From Bacteroidales bacterium (lineage in GTDB: Bacteria > Bacteroidota > Bacteroidia > Bacteroidales > UBA932), in assembly GCA_017461285.1 (NCBI GenBank), contig JAFTYS010000009.1, positions 1 through 23,982 on the forward strand: a DNA stretch of 23,982 nt. Reading direction: 5' to 3'. The notes under the pieces are model-generated. The model was not told the DNA's origin and searched no databases. It saw nothing but the letters and a program-made list of their open reading frames with translations. A program made the position numbers and the translations under genes. The first letter of the stretch is position 1; the number at the start of each line of letters is the position of its first letter. Below are positions 15,890 through 23,982 of this stretch, piece by piece.

Positions 15890-17630
15890 TGCTTAGAAGA
15901 TTATTGAGTTTGTTCTCATATTCATTGAATCTGTCGCTCTTGAATACAGAGTAGTTCATCTGTCTGAGGGCGTTGATGAGCTCCTTGAAGTATGTGCGGC
16001 ACTTCTCGAAGTCGTCGAACTTGAATTCGCGGTCGCAGATGCTCATCACGAGCTCGAGCATGTACTTCTGCCTCTCGATAGGGCAGAGTGCGTCGATATC
16101 GTCGAATGCGTCCTGCTGGAGGATTACGAAGTCTACGAGCTCTGATTTCCAGAAGATCTCATGGTAGCTCATAGGAACACCGTCGTCTCCGAGGATGTTG
16201 ATCTGGTCGTTCGCTTCCTTACCCTTGCGGATGATGTTCTTTGCCTTTTCTACCATTTCAACCCAGCCCGGCATGATTGTCTCGTTGAGGTATTCGCGGA
16301 TTTCCGGATACTCGAGATACTTCGAGTAAGAGTCGATAGGATTGACTGCAGGGTAGCGTTTCTGGTCTGCACGGTTCTGCTCGAGGGCATAGAAGCATCT
16401 TGCCGCCTTCTTAGTCGATTCTGTCACAGGCTCCTTGAGGTTACCTCCGGCAGGGGATACCGTACCGATGAAGGTTACGGCACCTGTCTGTCCGTTGTTC
16501 AGGATCACCATACCTGCGCGGGCGTAGAAGTTCGAGATGATCGCTGAAAGGTCAACTGGGAATGCGTCAGCTCCAGGGAGCTCCTCCATACGGTTCGACA
16601 TCTCTCGAAGAGCCTGTGCCCAACGTGATGTAGAGTCAGCGAGAAGGAGGACCTTCAGACCCATTGCGCGATAGTACTCGCAGATCGTCATTGCTGTGTA
16701 TACTGAAGCCTCTCGTGCTGCAACAGGCATGTTTGATGTGTTGCAGATGATGGTTGTACGTTCCATAAGGTGACGTCCGGTGTGCGGGTCGATGAGTTCA
16801 GGGAACTCGGCGAAGATCTCCACAACCTCGTTTGCACGCTCTCCGCAGGCCGCCATGAGGATCACGTCCGCGTCACCCTGCTTTGCGATGGCGTGCTGGA
16901 GCACTGTCTTTCCGCATCCGAAAGGACCAGGGATGAAGCCTGTGCCGCCTTCTGCGATAGGGTTCAGCGTGTCGATGGCGCGTACGCCTGTCTCCATGAT
17001 CTTTGATGGTCTTGGCTTTTCCTTGTAGCCCTTGATCGCTACCTTTACCGGCCATTTCTGCCACATCCTTACTTCTACGTCTTCTCCAGATGCGTCGGTC
17101 AGGACTGCAATCACCTTATCGATATTGTAGCTTCCTGCCTCTGCTACTGACTTCACGGTGTATTCGCCCTTGAATGCGAACGGAACCATGATCTTGTGAG
17201 GAAGCCATCCTTCCTTCACTTCTCCCAGCCAGTCCGCTGCGATCACCTTGTCGCCCGGCTTTGCAAGAGGAGTGAAATCCCAAAGCTTCTCGTGGTTGAG
17301 AGGGTCGGTGTATTCTCCTCTCTTGAGGAAGACGCCTGTCATTGTGGTGAGGTCGTTCTGCAGACCGTCGTAGCTGCTTGAGAGAAGTCCGGGGCCGAGG
17401 GTCGCCTCGAGCATCCTGTCCTCGAACTCTACGGTATCACCGTTCTTGAGTCCACGGGTACTCTCGAACACCTGCACTGCGGCGTTCTTGCCGTTTACCT
17501 TGATGACCTCAGCCATGAGCTTTGTGCCGCCGACGGTGATGTAGCAGATCTCGTTCTGCGACACAGGACCGTCTGCCTCTACAGTCACAAGGTTGGATAC
17601 GATACCCGTAACCTTTCCTGTTGTTTTCAT
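15879..17630 (-). CDS. ntpA: V/A-type ATPase subunit A (catalytic)
   Basis: Subunit A binds and hydrolyses (or makes) ATP. The 583-residue protein has the beta-barrel N-terminal domain (1-70), the A-specific bulge domain (about 115-185), the nucleotide-binding domain with P-loop GPFGCGKT (235-242; K241) and the catalytic glutamate E264 in CGERANE, followed by the DSTSRWAQALRE segment (about 342-353) and a helical C-terminal domain. The P-loop has proline where many homologues have alanine (GAFGCGKT); both occur in the family. It lies 11 bp after the DUF2764 gene and overlaps subunit B by 11 nt. Confidence 0.98.
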   Translation of the reverse strand: MKTTGKVTGIVSNLVTVEADGPVSQNEICYITVGGTKLMAEVIKVNGKNAAVQVFESTRGLKNGDTVEFEDRMLEATLGPGLLSSSYDGLQNDLTTMTGVFLKRGEYTDPLNHEKLWDFTPLAKPGDKVIAADWLGEVKEGWLPHKIMVPFAFKGEYTVKSVAEAGSYNIDKVIAVLTDASGEDVEVRMWQKWPVKVAIKGYKEKPRPSKIMETGVRAIDTLNPIAEGGTGFIPGPFGCGKTVLQHAIAKQGDADVILMAACGERANEVVEIFAEFPELIDPHTGRHLMERTTIICNTSNMPVAAREASVYTAMTICEYYRAMGLKVLLLADSTSRWAQALREMSNRMEELPGADAFPVDLSAIISNFYARAGMVILNNGQTGAVTFIGTVSPAGGNLKEPVTESTKKAARCFYALEQNRADQKRYPAVNPIDSYSKYLEYPEIREYLNETIMPGWVEMVEKAKNIIRKGKEANDQINILGDDGVPMSYHEIFWKSELVDFVILQQDAFDDIDALCPIERQKYMLELVMSICDREFKFDDFEKCRTYFKELINALRQMNYSVFKSDRFNEYENKLNNLLSNGK

Positions 17631-17641
17631 ATTATCTTGTT

Positions 17642-18277
17642 TTATTTGTTTTCGTTGTATTCAACACCTTTGAATGTGCCTCTGACTTCGTCGACGAGCT
17701 TCTTGAACATCTGACGTCCAGTCTCCTCGTCGAGGATGAGCCATCTGCGGATGATCATCATCTTTGCGATTATCGCAAGTATCTTGTCGAAATTGAGATA
17801 ATCAAATAGGGTGAGCTCGTCAATCTTGTCCCAGTACAGGTCGTCGATACCTCTTTCTCTCGAGAGGATGTCGCTCCCTTCCAGGATGGACTGCAGCCTT
17901 TCTGCTTCCTTGAATTCCGGTGCTTCCGGCTCAAGACCTGTCTCTTCCGCTTCAGGATCCCTGAGCGAAAGGATGTCCCTGTCGAGGTCTCTTCCCAAGG
18001 CCTGGTTTAGATACATGACCTTCCGGTTGCGGACGTTGAGGTCGAATTCGAAGAAGTCCCGGATGAATCCGTTGCGGTGCGAGAGCGCCTGTCTGTAGAA
18101 CTCAAGGCCGATCTTGTCCTTGTCAAAACCATCGGTGACAAAGCGGACGGTTTCGTTGTCCTTTGCTGACAGAAGTTCAGCCACCTGGTCAAGGTATCCG
18201 TCAAGACTCTGCCCGCCCTGTCTCCAGTCGGGTGTGAAATCCGGAAGTCCTGCTATGATGTATACGTAATTGTTCAT
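17642..18277 (-). CDS. DUF2764 protein of the V/A-ATPase operon
   Basis: This 211-residue soluble protein starts with the family signature MNNYVYIIAGLPDF and has an acidic middle (EAEETGLEPEAPEFKEAE, about 109-126). It is largely helical by composition, with no membrane segment. DUF2764 genes sit between the E and A genes in Bacteroidetes; chlamydiae and spirochaetes have an uncharacterised gene in the same place. Since no subunit C (the d-type rotor cap) is encoded here, this protein may take that place, and the N-terminal YxIAGLP is loosely like the start of C subunits. That role is inference. Its start overlaps the stop of subunit E by one base (TAATG), so the two are translationally coupled. 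Confidence 0.85.
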   Translation of the reverse strand: MNNYVYIIAGLPDFTPDWRQGGQSLDGYLDQVAELLSAKDNETVRFVTDGFDKDKIGLEFYRQALSHRNGFIRDFFEFDLNVRNRKVMYLNQALGRDLDRDILSLRDPEAEETGLEPEAPEFKEAERLQSILEGSDILSRERGIDDLYWDKIDELTLFDYLNFDKILAIIAKMMIIRRWLILDEETGRQMFKKLVDEVRGTFKGVEYNENK

Positions 18278-18882
18278 TATCCGAAGAGAATCTTCTTAGT
18301 CGCCGGTCTGAGATATTCGGCAATCAGTTCGTTGAAAGTTTCATCGGTAAAGCTTACGAAATATCCGCCGTCCTTAGGACCGATCCTGAATCCTCCGCTT
18401 ACCTTCTTTGAGAATGAAGCTTCTACGCCTGCGTTGAGGATCTTTGACAATTCGTTGTTTACGAACGGTTCAAGTTCCTTCTGAAGGCTTTCCGGAAGAA
18501 TGAGGGCAATGTCCATCGGACCTTCTGTCGTGAATCTGCCGGCAACAGCCTGGATGAGTTCCTTCACGAATTCAGCAGATGTGAGGGCGTCCTTCACAGC
18601 CTCTGTGCACATCTTGCCAACTACCAGCTCTTCGATATCCTTCCTTGTAGCCGCGAGACTCTGGCTGGAAGCCATCCTGATGTCGGATGCCACCTTTGAC
18701 TTGATCTCGTCAGCCTGTTTCTGCGCAGCGGCTACGATCTGTGCTGCCTCAGCCTGGGCCTTGGCAACCATTTCTTCCGCCTGCACCTTTGCCTTTGCAA
18801 GAAGTTCCTCTCCTTCCTGCTTGCCTTTTGACAGTCCTTCATTGTAAAGCTTGTCTGTCAATTCCTGCAATTTGTTCTGCAT
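18277..18882 (-). CDS. ntpE: V/A-type ATPase subunit E (peripheral stalk)
   Basis: Subunit E is part of the peripheral stalk that holds the A3B3 head against subunit I. The 201-residue protein has a long, alanine- and lysine-rich N-terminal helix (about 1-75; repeated AEE/AKAQAEAAQIVAAAQKQ) followed by a globular C-terminal domain (about 100-195). It is the first gene of the operon. Its usual partner in the stalk, subunit G/H, is not encoded here. The promoter lies 47-77 bp upstream of the ATG at 18882. Confidence 0.93.
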   Translation of the reverse strand: MQNKLQELTDKLYNEGLSKGKQEGEELLAKAKVQAEEMVAKAQAEAAQIVAAAQKQADEIKSKVASDIRMASSQSLAATRKDIEELVVGKMCTEAVKDALTSAEFVKELIQAVAGRFTTEGPMDIALILPESLQKELEPFVNNELSKILNAGVEASFSKKVSGGFRIGPKDGGYFVSFTDETFNELIAEYLRPATKKILFG

Positions 18883-18928
18883 GTCAGTTTGATTAATATG
18901 TTTTAGTTTACAATTCTAAATAATCCTG

Positions 18929-18959
18929 CAAAAATAGTGATAAAATGCATACTTATCAA
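18929..18959 (-). promoter_or_regulatory. Promoter of the V/A-ATPase operon
   Basis: On the minus strand TTG (18957-18959) and TATTTTTG (18929-18936) are separated by 20 bp. Both match the Bacteroidetes primary sigma factor consensus (TTG at -33, TAnnTTTG at -7) at normal spacing. The subunit E start codon is 47 bp downstream of the -7 box. Confidence 0.75.
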
Positions 18960-18982
18960 CCATTTCGCCTACAAAATCCCAC

Positions 18983-19017
18983 AAAAAGAAAAGACTTGAT
19001 GAACATGCCATCAAGTC
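18983..19017 (-). terminator. Intrinsic terminator after the PP2C gene
   Basis: A 9-bp perfect stem, gacttgatg (18993-19001) with catcaagtc (19009-19017), and a 7-nt loop are followed on the minus strand by a T-rich run (ttttcttttt). It ends the AAA-FHA-PP2C operon 15 bp after the PP2C stop and separates it from the ATPase promoter. Confidence 0.88.
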
Positions 19018-19031
19018 TCTGCGGATTTCAA

Positions 19032-19778
19032 TCATTCTGCCGTTCTGGCGACGATTACCGATATGTTGTCCGCACCTCCGTTCCTGTTTGCCGTTTCTAC
19101 CAGTCTTTCAGCCGCACGGGGATCTTTGCCCAGGATTTCCTCGATCGTTTCGTCGTCCACCATGTCTGTCAGACCGTCTGAACAGACCAGAATCGTGTCT
19201 CCCTCCATTATCCGTTCTGAAATGTCCTCTACGGTCAGGCGTCCGTGACTTCCGCCTCCGACAGCGTTGAGCAGCAGCTTGCTGGCGTTTTCGTCTCCGG
19301 TTATCCCTCTTTCGGTATCGTCTGTCGACAGCTGCTTGAGGATTCCGTTCCTGTAACGGTAGGTCCTGCTGTCTCCGGCATTTACAAGATAAACCGTGTT
19401 ACCTATCCATATGATTCCGGTGAGAGTGCATCCCAGTATGCGCTCCTGGTTTTCTTCGATGCCTTTGGCGTTGAGCGTGTCGCTGACCTCCTTTACAAGT
19501 GAGCGGAGTCCGTCTTCTGCCTCTGATGTGCTTACGCTTCCGTCAGAAAGATATGATGCGATGCATTTGAGCAGGTATTCGCTTGCTACTTCTCCCTTCT
19601 CGTGGCCTCCCATTCCGTCGGATACGAGAATGTAGAAGTAACTGTCCGAATCCTTGTTTATCTCGACAGGTATATCCAAGGCTGAATCCCGAAGGAGGAT
19701 TCCTCCTACCGACATCATGTCTTCATTGTTGGTGCGTGAGCAGCCGATGTCGTTGACTGCCTGTATGTCCAGCTTCAT
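19032..19778 (-). CDS. PP2C-family Ser/Thr protein phosphatase
   Basis: This metal-dependent phosphatase removes phosphate from serine or threonine. The 248-residue protein is a bare PP2C domain of normal bacterial length. Motifs are SRTNNED (14-20), the metal-binding D54-G55 in SDGMGGHEKGE, GDSRTYRYRNG (135-145), SDGLTDMVDD (200-209) and the metal aspartate D237 in ADNISVIV. There is no membrane or sensor domain. It follows the FHA gene with one base between stop and start, so the phosphatase and a phosphothreonine-binding protein are made together, typical of Ser/Thr kinase signalling loci. No kinase gene is present in the window. Confidence 0.95.
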   Translation of the reverse strand: MKLDIQAVNDIGCSRTNNEDMMSVGGILLRDSALDIPVEINKDSDSYFYILVSDGMGGHEKGEVASEYLLKCIASYLSDGSVSTSEAEDGLRSLVKEVSDTLNAKGIEENQERILGCTLTGIIWIGNTVYLVNAGDSRTYRYRNGILKQLSTDDTERGITGDENASKLLLNAVGGGSHGRLTVEDISERIMEGDTILVCSDGLTDMVDDETIEEILGKDPRAAERLVETANRNGGADNISVIVARTAE

Positions 19779-19779
19779 A

Positions 19780-20313
19780 TTATTTCACGTCGAATTTAAC
19801 TGTGGCTATCTTGACCTTGTCCCCCTTTTTCAGGGTGGTCCATGTGCCGGGGGCCAGTCTTGACCCGTTCACGAATGTTCCGTTTGTTGAACCGAAGTCT
19901 GATATTTCCCAATCCGATCCCTTCTTTCTGATCTGTCCGTGCCTTCCTGAGACGTACCTTTCAGATGCCAGTTCCGGCCATATGCCTCCGGAACGGCCGA
20001 ACTCGCCTTCCTTGAATGCAAGTTTCCACCCGTTTCCTTCAAGGCATGTGACTGTACCTGCAGCAACCTTTCCGAATCCTCCATCATTGAACAGGTCGTC
20101 CAGTATGCTGTTCAGGTCTGTGGTGCTTTGGGATGCAGGCTTTCCGCCGTTGAAGTATGTGCCTGCATCAACTAGCGTCTCTCCGCAAGCTGCGCATTCC
20201 GTACCTCTTTTCGGTGCCCGGCATTCCGGACACCATTTCAATTCTTTGCCGCATTGGTCGCAGAACCAGCTGTCGTCTGGAATCTGCTCCCTGCAGAATG
20301 GACATTTAGTCAT
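19780..20313 (-). CDS. Double zinc-ribbon FHA-domain protein
   Basis: FHA domains bind phosphothreonine peptides. The 177-residue protein starts with two zinc ribbons, C4-C7-C18-C21 and C28-C31-C40-C43. A polar linker (about 50-85) leads to a C-terminal FHA domain with FGRSGG (105-110), SGRHGQI (122-128) and DFGSTNGTFVNG (139-150). The conserved Arg, Ser, His and Asn of the phosphopeptide site are present (R107, S122, H125, N144). It has no membrane segment. The first zinc ribbon has the same cysteine spacing as that of the neighbouring AAA+ protein. It lies 17 bp after that gene and directly before the PP2C gene, so it is a likely substrate-reading partner or itself a target of phosphorylation. 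Confidence 0.93.
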   Translation of the reverse strand: MTKCPFCREQIPDDSWFCDQCGKELKWCPECRAPKRGTECAACGETLVDAGTYFNGGKPASQSTTDLNSILDDLFNDGGFGKVAAGTVTCLEGNGWKLAFKEGEFGRSGGIWPELASERYVSGRHGQIRKKGSDWEISDFGSTNGTFVNGSRLAPGTWTTLKKGDKVKIATVKFDVK

Positions 20314-20330
20314 ATCGTCGTCTTTAATCG

Positions 20331-23300
20331 TTATCTTATGTCTTCAGCCTGTATGGTCTTGAGGTCTTCCAATGTAGGGGAGTCTATCATCGATGTCCTG
20401 GTCGCCATCGCCGCCTTCACGGATTCGAACATGTTCCTTGCCTCACGTGCGTTACCGAACTTGTCGTCGCGCCTCAAGTATATCATCTTGAAGCGTGCCC
20501 GGAGGAGGGTGGATGCCTCGTCTGTCATTGTGATCTTCTCCTTCTTGCAAAGGTTCGCGAATATCTGGAAGAGCTCGTCGTCGTTATAGTCTTCAAAGGT
20601 GATCCAGTTACGTTCAGGGAATCTGCTCCTGATGCCTGAATTGGCATCCACGAATGCCTGCATCTCCTTGGTATAGCCAGCCACGATGCATACGAACCTG
20701 TCGCGCTTGTCTTCAAGCTGCTTCAGAAGCGTGTCCAATGCGTTTCGCCCGAACTGGTCTCCAGCAAGCGAATATGCCTCGTCGATGAACAGGATTCCTC
20801 CCATGGCGCTGTTTATCACCTCGGTCGTTATGGCCTCCGTATCTCCGACATATCTTCCCACCATCTTGCTCTTGTCCACCTCTATCACATCCGGTCTCTG
20901 GATCACGCCCATGGAGTGGAGGATCTTTCCCATCATTCTTGCTACTGTGGTCTTTCCGGTTCCCGGGTTTCCGAGGAACATGAAATGTCCAGGCATCACA
21001 GCGGCCTTTTCTCCGGTAAGCTTTGCCAGATGGGTGGCTCTGTTGACGCTGTTGATAAGGGCTTTCATGGCATCCTTGACCTGGCTGAGGCCGACGAGAG
21101 CATCGAGTTCGGCCAGGCATTCGTCAGGAGAAAGCTTCTTTGCCTCCTCAAACGGAATGTCGTCAGCTATTATCGTAGTCATGAGTTCCGGCGTCCAGGC
21201 ATCAAACGGTATTTCCTTGAGCCTTGATGCAAGGTTTCTCTTCGTCTGGTCGAGAACCTTCCTTGCCTCTCGTGCGTTACCGAATTTCTCATCCTTGGAT
21301 GCAGTCATCCTTTCGAACATCTTGAGCGCACGGTCGCTCACTGAATCGTTCTCCGGCTGGAGCGCCTCAGACTTGAGCATGTTCATGAAGATCCTGCAGA
21401 GTTCATCCGCAGTGTAGTCCTCAATGTGGAGGAAGTGGGTGAAGCGGCTCTTGAATCCTTCGTTCGCCCTGATAAGGTCGTTCATCTTGTTCCTGTAGCC
21501 GGCTGCGATGACGACGAACTTGCCTCTGTCGTTCTCCATTCGGGTCAGAAGGGCCTCCAGGGCCTTCTTTCCTTCAGGATTGGTGCATTGTCCTGCCGCG
21601 TCAACGGGAGCTATCGCATATGCTTCGTCCAGGAAGAGCACGCCTCCCATCGCTTCGTTCACTGCGTCGTCCATGTTCTTGTCCGAGCAGTTGACGAATC
21701 CGCTGACTATGTCCTTCGGCGTCTTTTCGACCACCTTGTCGCTGGCTGTCAGACCCAGAGCCTTGAAGAGCTTTCCGAGCTTGCGTGCTATCGTTGTCTT
21801 TCCTGTACCCGGATTACCGGTCAGCACTATATTGACAGGAGTCAGCGTCGCCTTTCCTATTCCGAACTCCATCGCCTTGCGCTGCCTGAACAGATCGTAA
21901 CCGATCTCCCGGATCGCCTCCTTTACGCTTGTCATGCCGATGAGGCTGTCAAGTTCCTTCATCACATCGTCTACAGAGATGTCCTTCGTTCCCTCTTCTC
22001 CTGCTATGTCTGGCCATGTGAGTATGCCTTCGGCGTCATCGTATGCCGCGCCGTGCAGCTTGCTCCTTCTTGACTTGTAACGCCTCTCCGCTTCGCTGAA
22101 TATGTTCCTTACGACGCGGGCATTTCCGAAGTTCGCACCTCTCTTCAGGTGGACCATGTCGAAATGCTTTGCTATCTTGTCCTCCGCCTCGCTGTCAAGA
22201 GTGAATCCCTTGCTTTTCAGAGTTATGCGGAATATTGCTTCCAGCTCTCTCGCGTTGTAGTCAGGGAAGTCAATGACTTTGTTGAAGCGTGACTCGAGAC
22301 CGCTGTTCTGCCTCATGAAGTCTCCCATCTCCTTGCTGTATCCTGCAATGATGCATATGAACTTTCCTCTGTTGTCTTCAACCAGTTTCAGCAAGGTGTC
22401 GATGGCTCCCTGACCGTAACTTGTGCCGTCGTTCAGTCCGTATGCCTCGTCTATGAACAGGATTCCTCCCATCGCCTTGTCAACGGCGTCCCTTACGTTC
22501 CTTTCCGATGCTCCGATGACGTCACCTATAAGGTCCTTGCTGCCGACTTCGACGAGATGTCCCTTCGGAAGCACTCCAAGGGCGTTGAGGATATCTGCAA
22601 AGCATCGTGCCATGGTCGTCTTTCCCGTTCCGGGATTTCCGGTGAATACGAAATGGTCCTTGATCTGGACCTTGACCTCGTTTCCTTTCGACCTCTTGGT
22701 CTCCTTGATGTCGTCGACGATGGACCTGATCTCGTCCTTTACGCTCTTCATTCCGATGAACTTGTCGAGATCCTGCCAGATTTCCGCTTCAGTGCGAGGT
22801 ACGAATACCTTTCCAGTCACATCCTGTGGCTCGACCTTGTCCGAACCTCTGCCTATTGCGCTTATGGCGAGTTCCTGTGCCTTGATTTCGGAGAGATGTC
22901 CGTTGCTTATCAGCTCCGAACCTTCACGGAAGAGCCATGTGAAATGCCCTTTGAGCTTGTCGGCAACTCCGTCAGCGACCTTAAGGCGATACTTTTCCTT
23001 TATGCTTTCAAGGCAGATTGCGACAAGCTGGCCTTCATCAAGAGCCTTCAGATCGTATCTGAACTCGAAGAGCCTTGCGATGTCAGTGTTCTTGCTGAGG
23101 AAACCTTCCATTCCTTTCCTGAGTCCGCTCAGGAAGATCACAGGCATGTTCTGGCGGCTTCTCGACATTCTTGAGAACAGACGGTCAAGGTCATTGATGT
23201 CTACAGATTCTTCGCTAGGAAGCAGCTTCTGTGCATTGCATATCATCAGGACGCCATCCTTTGCCTTGTCCAGATTGTCGTCGAACTTTTCCGACCATGC

Positions 23301-23636
23301 CTCATAGTCGGCGGCGTCGACGACCGATATCTTGCTTTGGGTTATGACCCTTGCCTTGAGCAGTATCTCATTCAGCTTTTCGGCTATGAAGTTCTTTCCG
23401 GTGCCAGTGTCTCCGGAAAGAATGCAGTCCAGGCCGACATATGCTCCTCCTGAATTCTTGAGCTGGCCGGCTATTGCCGCCATCTTCCGGAATTTCTCTA
23501 TCTCCGGATAAAGGTTCTCCTTTCCGTAATAGCCGGAGAATACATCTGATGCAGCTGCCTCGATGGATGTTCCGCATTTCTTGCAGAAGCGGGCTGACCC
23601 GCGGTTATCGGTATTGCATTTTTTGCAGATAGCCAT
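20331..23636 (-). CDS. Zinc ribbon plus four tandem AAA+ domains, CbxX/CfqX-like
   Basis: This 1101-residue protein has an N-terminal zinc ribbon (C4, C7, C18, C21) and four AAA+ modules in one chain. Modules 2-4 are canonical: GNPGTGKTT at 333-341, 607-615 and 889-897 (K339, K613, K895), Walker B acids D396-E397, D670-E671 and D952-E953, an AGY segment and a downstream arginine in SRF. They resemble CbxX/CfqX, the group of RuBisCO activases and the EccA ATPase of type VII secretion. Module 1 has GDTGTGKN (75-82) but MICNAQ where the Walker B acids belong, so it may bind without hydrolysing. The chain could form a ring in which modules stack or alternate, for remodelling a protein target. The start at 23636 lies 28 bp after the membrane protein gene. 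Confidence 0.9.
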   Translation of the reverse strand: MAICKKCNTDNRGSARFCKKCGTSIEAAASDVFSGYYGKENLYPEIEKFRKMAAIAGQLKNSGGAYVGLDCILSGDTGTGKNFIAEKLNEILLKARVITQSKISVVDAADYEAWSEKFDDNLDKAKDGVLMICNAQKLLPSEESVDINDLDRLFSRMSRSRQNMPVIFLSGLRKGMEGFLSKNTDIARLFEFRYDLKALDEGQLVAICLESIKEKYRLKVADGVADKLKGHFTWLFREGSELISNGHLSEIKAQELAISAIGRGSDKVEPQDVTGKVFVPRTEAEIWQDLDKFIGMKSVKDEIRSIVDDIKETKRSKGNEVKVQIKDHFVFTGNPGTGKTTMARCFADILNALGVLPKGHLVEVGSKDLIGDVIGASERNVRDAVDKAMGGILFIDEAYGLNDGTSYGQGAIDTLLKLVEDNRGKFICIIAGYSKEMGDFMRQNSGLESRFNKVIDFPDYNARELEAIFRITLKSKGFTLDSEAEDKIAKHFDMVHLKRGANFGNARVVRNIFSEAERRYKSRRSKLHGAAYDDAEGILTWPDIAGEEGTKDISVDDVMKELDSLIGMTSVKEAIREIGYDLFRQRKAMEFGIGKATLTPVNIVLTGNPGTGKTTIARKLGKLFKALGLTASDKVVEKTPKDIVSGFVNCSDKNMDDAVNEAMGGVLFLDEAYAIAPVDAAGQCTNPEGKKALEALLTRMENDRGKFVVIAAGYRNKMNDLIRANEGFKSRFTHFLHIEDYTADELCRIFMNMLKSEALQPENDSVSDRALKMFERMTASKDEKFGNAREARKVLDQTKRNLASRLKEIPFDAWTPELMTTIIADDIPFEEAKKLSPDECLAELDALVGLSQVKDAMKALINSVNRATHLAKLTGEKAAVMPGHFMFLGNPGTGKTTVARMMGKILHSMGVIQRPDVIEVDKSKMVGRYVGDTEAITTEVINSAMGGILFIDEAYSLAGDQFGRNALDTLLKQLEDKRDRFVCIVAGYTKEMQAFVDANSGIRSRFPERNWITFEDYNDDELFQIFANLCKKEKITMTDEASTLLRARFKMIYLRRDDKFGNAREARNMFESVKAAMATRTSMIDSPTLEDLKTIQAEDIR

Positions 23637-23664
23637 ATGTCTTCTTCTTATAGTGATTCTTTCT

Positions 23665-23982
23665 TTATGGGAGGAATGAACCGACAGCCAGCAGGATGAC
23701 CGCGCATGCGATGAACATTATCAGCGGCTTGCGTCTTGTCTTAAGCTCTTCTTCCCAGTCCTCGATCTCCTCATCGTCATATAATGCATTCAATGAAGAG
23801 TCGAATTCTTCATCGTCTGAGTATGCGTAATGGAGCGGTTCCAGTTCCAGTTCCTCGAACCCAGGCTGCAACGCATCACGTGCATCCGCGGCATACGAAC
23901 TCTGGCTGAAGACCGTCTTCCTGCTGAAGAATATCAGTACGCCGATCACGACAGCCAGGAATATCCATAAGAGGAAAGGCGC
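23665..23982 (-). CDS. Two-helix acidic membrane protein (5' end beyond window)
   Basis: Only the last 105 codons are visible; the frame is open to the window edge, so the start lies outside. A GTG at 23949 could be misread as a start, but the hydrophobic stretch FLLWIFLAVVIGVLIFF begins upstream of it. Two membrane segments, one at the visible N-terminus and one at the C-terminus (PLIMFIACAVILLAVGSF), flank a loop of about 55 residues that is strongly acidic (DDEEFD, DDEEIEDWEEE). I do not recognise the family. It is the upstream neighbour of the AAA+ gene by 28 bp on the same strand and could be the membrane anchor or target of that ATPase. Confidence 0.75.
   Translation of the reverse strand, partial: APFLLWIFLAVVIGVLIFFSRKTVFSQSSYAADARDALQPGFEELELEPLHYAYSDDEEFDSSLNALYDDEEIEDWEEELKTRRKPLIMFIACAVILLAVGSFLP

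Noticed and set aside
22423..23307. A 294-codon plus-strand frame opposite the AAA+ gene
   Set aside because: It is antisense to a gene with intact AAA+ motifs, and its serine/proline-rich translation is typical of a shadow frame.

Overview
The window looks like a Bacteroidales chromosome segment. The evidence is a Porphyromonas-type dipeptidyl peptidase IV, a V/A-type ATPase operon with the Bacteroidetes DUF2764 gene, TAnnTTTG-type -7 promoter boxes in place of a sigma70 -10, weak Shine-Dalgarno sequences, and a Bacteroidetes-type nucleoside diphosphate kinase. The genus cannot be fixed from sequence alone. No rRNA, tRNA or CRISPR array was seen.

Layout. Positions 15-1582 hold an IS110-family (IS1111-like) insertion sequence with 19-bp perfect inverted repeats and a long, foldable non-coding right end, a good candidate for the element's guide (bridge/seek) RNA. 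It sits directly upstream of a plus-strand housekeeping run: ygiQ-like radical SAM protein, M20 dipeptidase, a GC-rich hairpin repeat, and pyrF. A minus-strand run converges on pyrF (transcription order: gpsA, small membrane protein, dipeptidyl peptidase IV, L-serine ammonia-lyase, unknown protein with a possible nuclease-like motif). ndk lies alone on the plus strand, divergent from gpsA, and ends at a strong bidirectional terminator.

From 18882 down to 11647 the minus strand carries a compact V/A-type ATPase operon, E-DUF2764-A-B-D-I-K, with its own promoter. This is the reduced gene order known from chlamydiae and spirochaetes. The K subunit keeps residues equivalent to most of the sodium ligands of Enterococcus NtpK, so sodium coupling is plausible.

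The right end (23982 down to 19032, minus strand) is the least ordinary part. It encodes a two-helix acidic membrane protein (cut by the window edge), a 1101-residue protein with a zinc ribbon and four tandem AAA+ modules (the first degenerate, the other three CbxX/CfqX-like), a zinc-ribbon/FHA protein, and a PP2C phosphatase, closed by a terminator. This reads as a phospho-signalling and ATPase-remodelling system; its kinase and its output would be expected outside the window.
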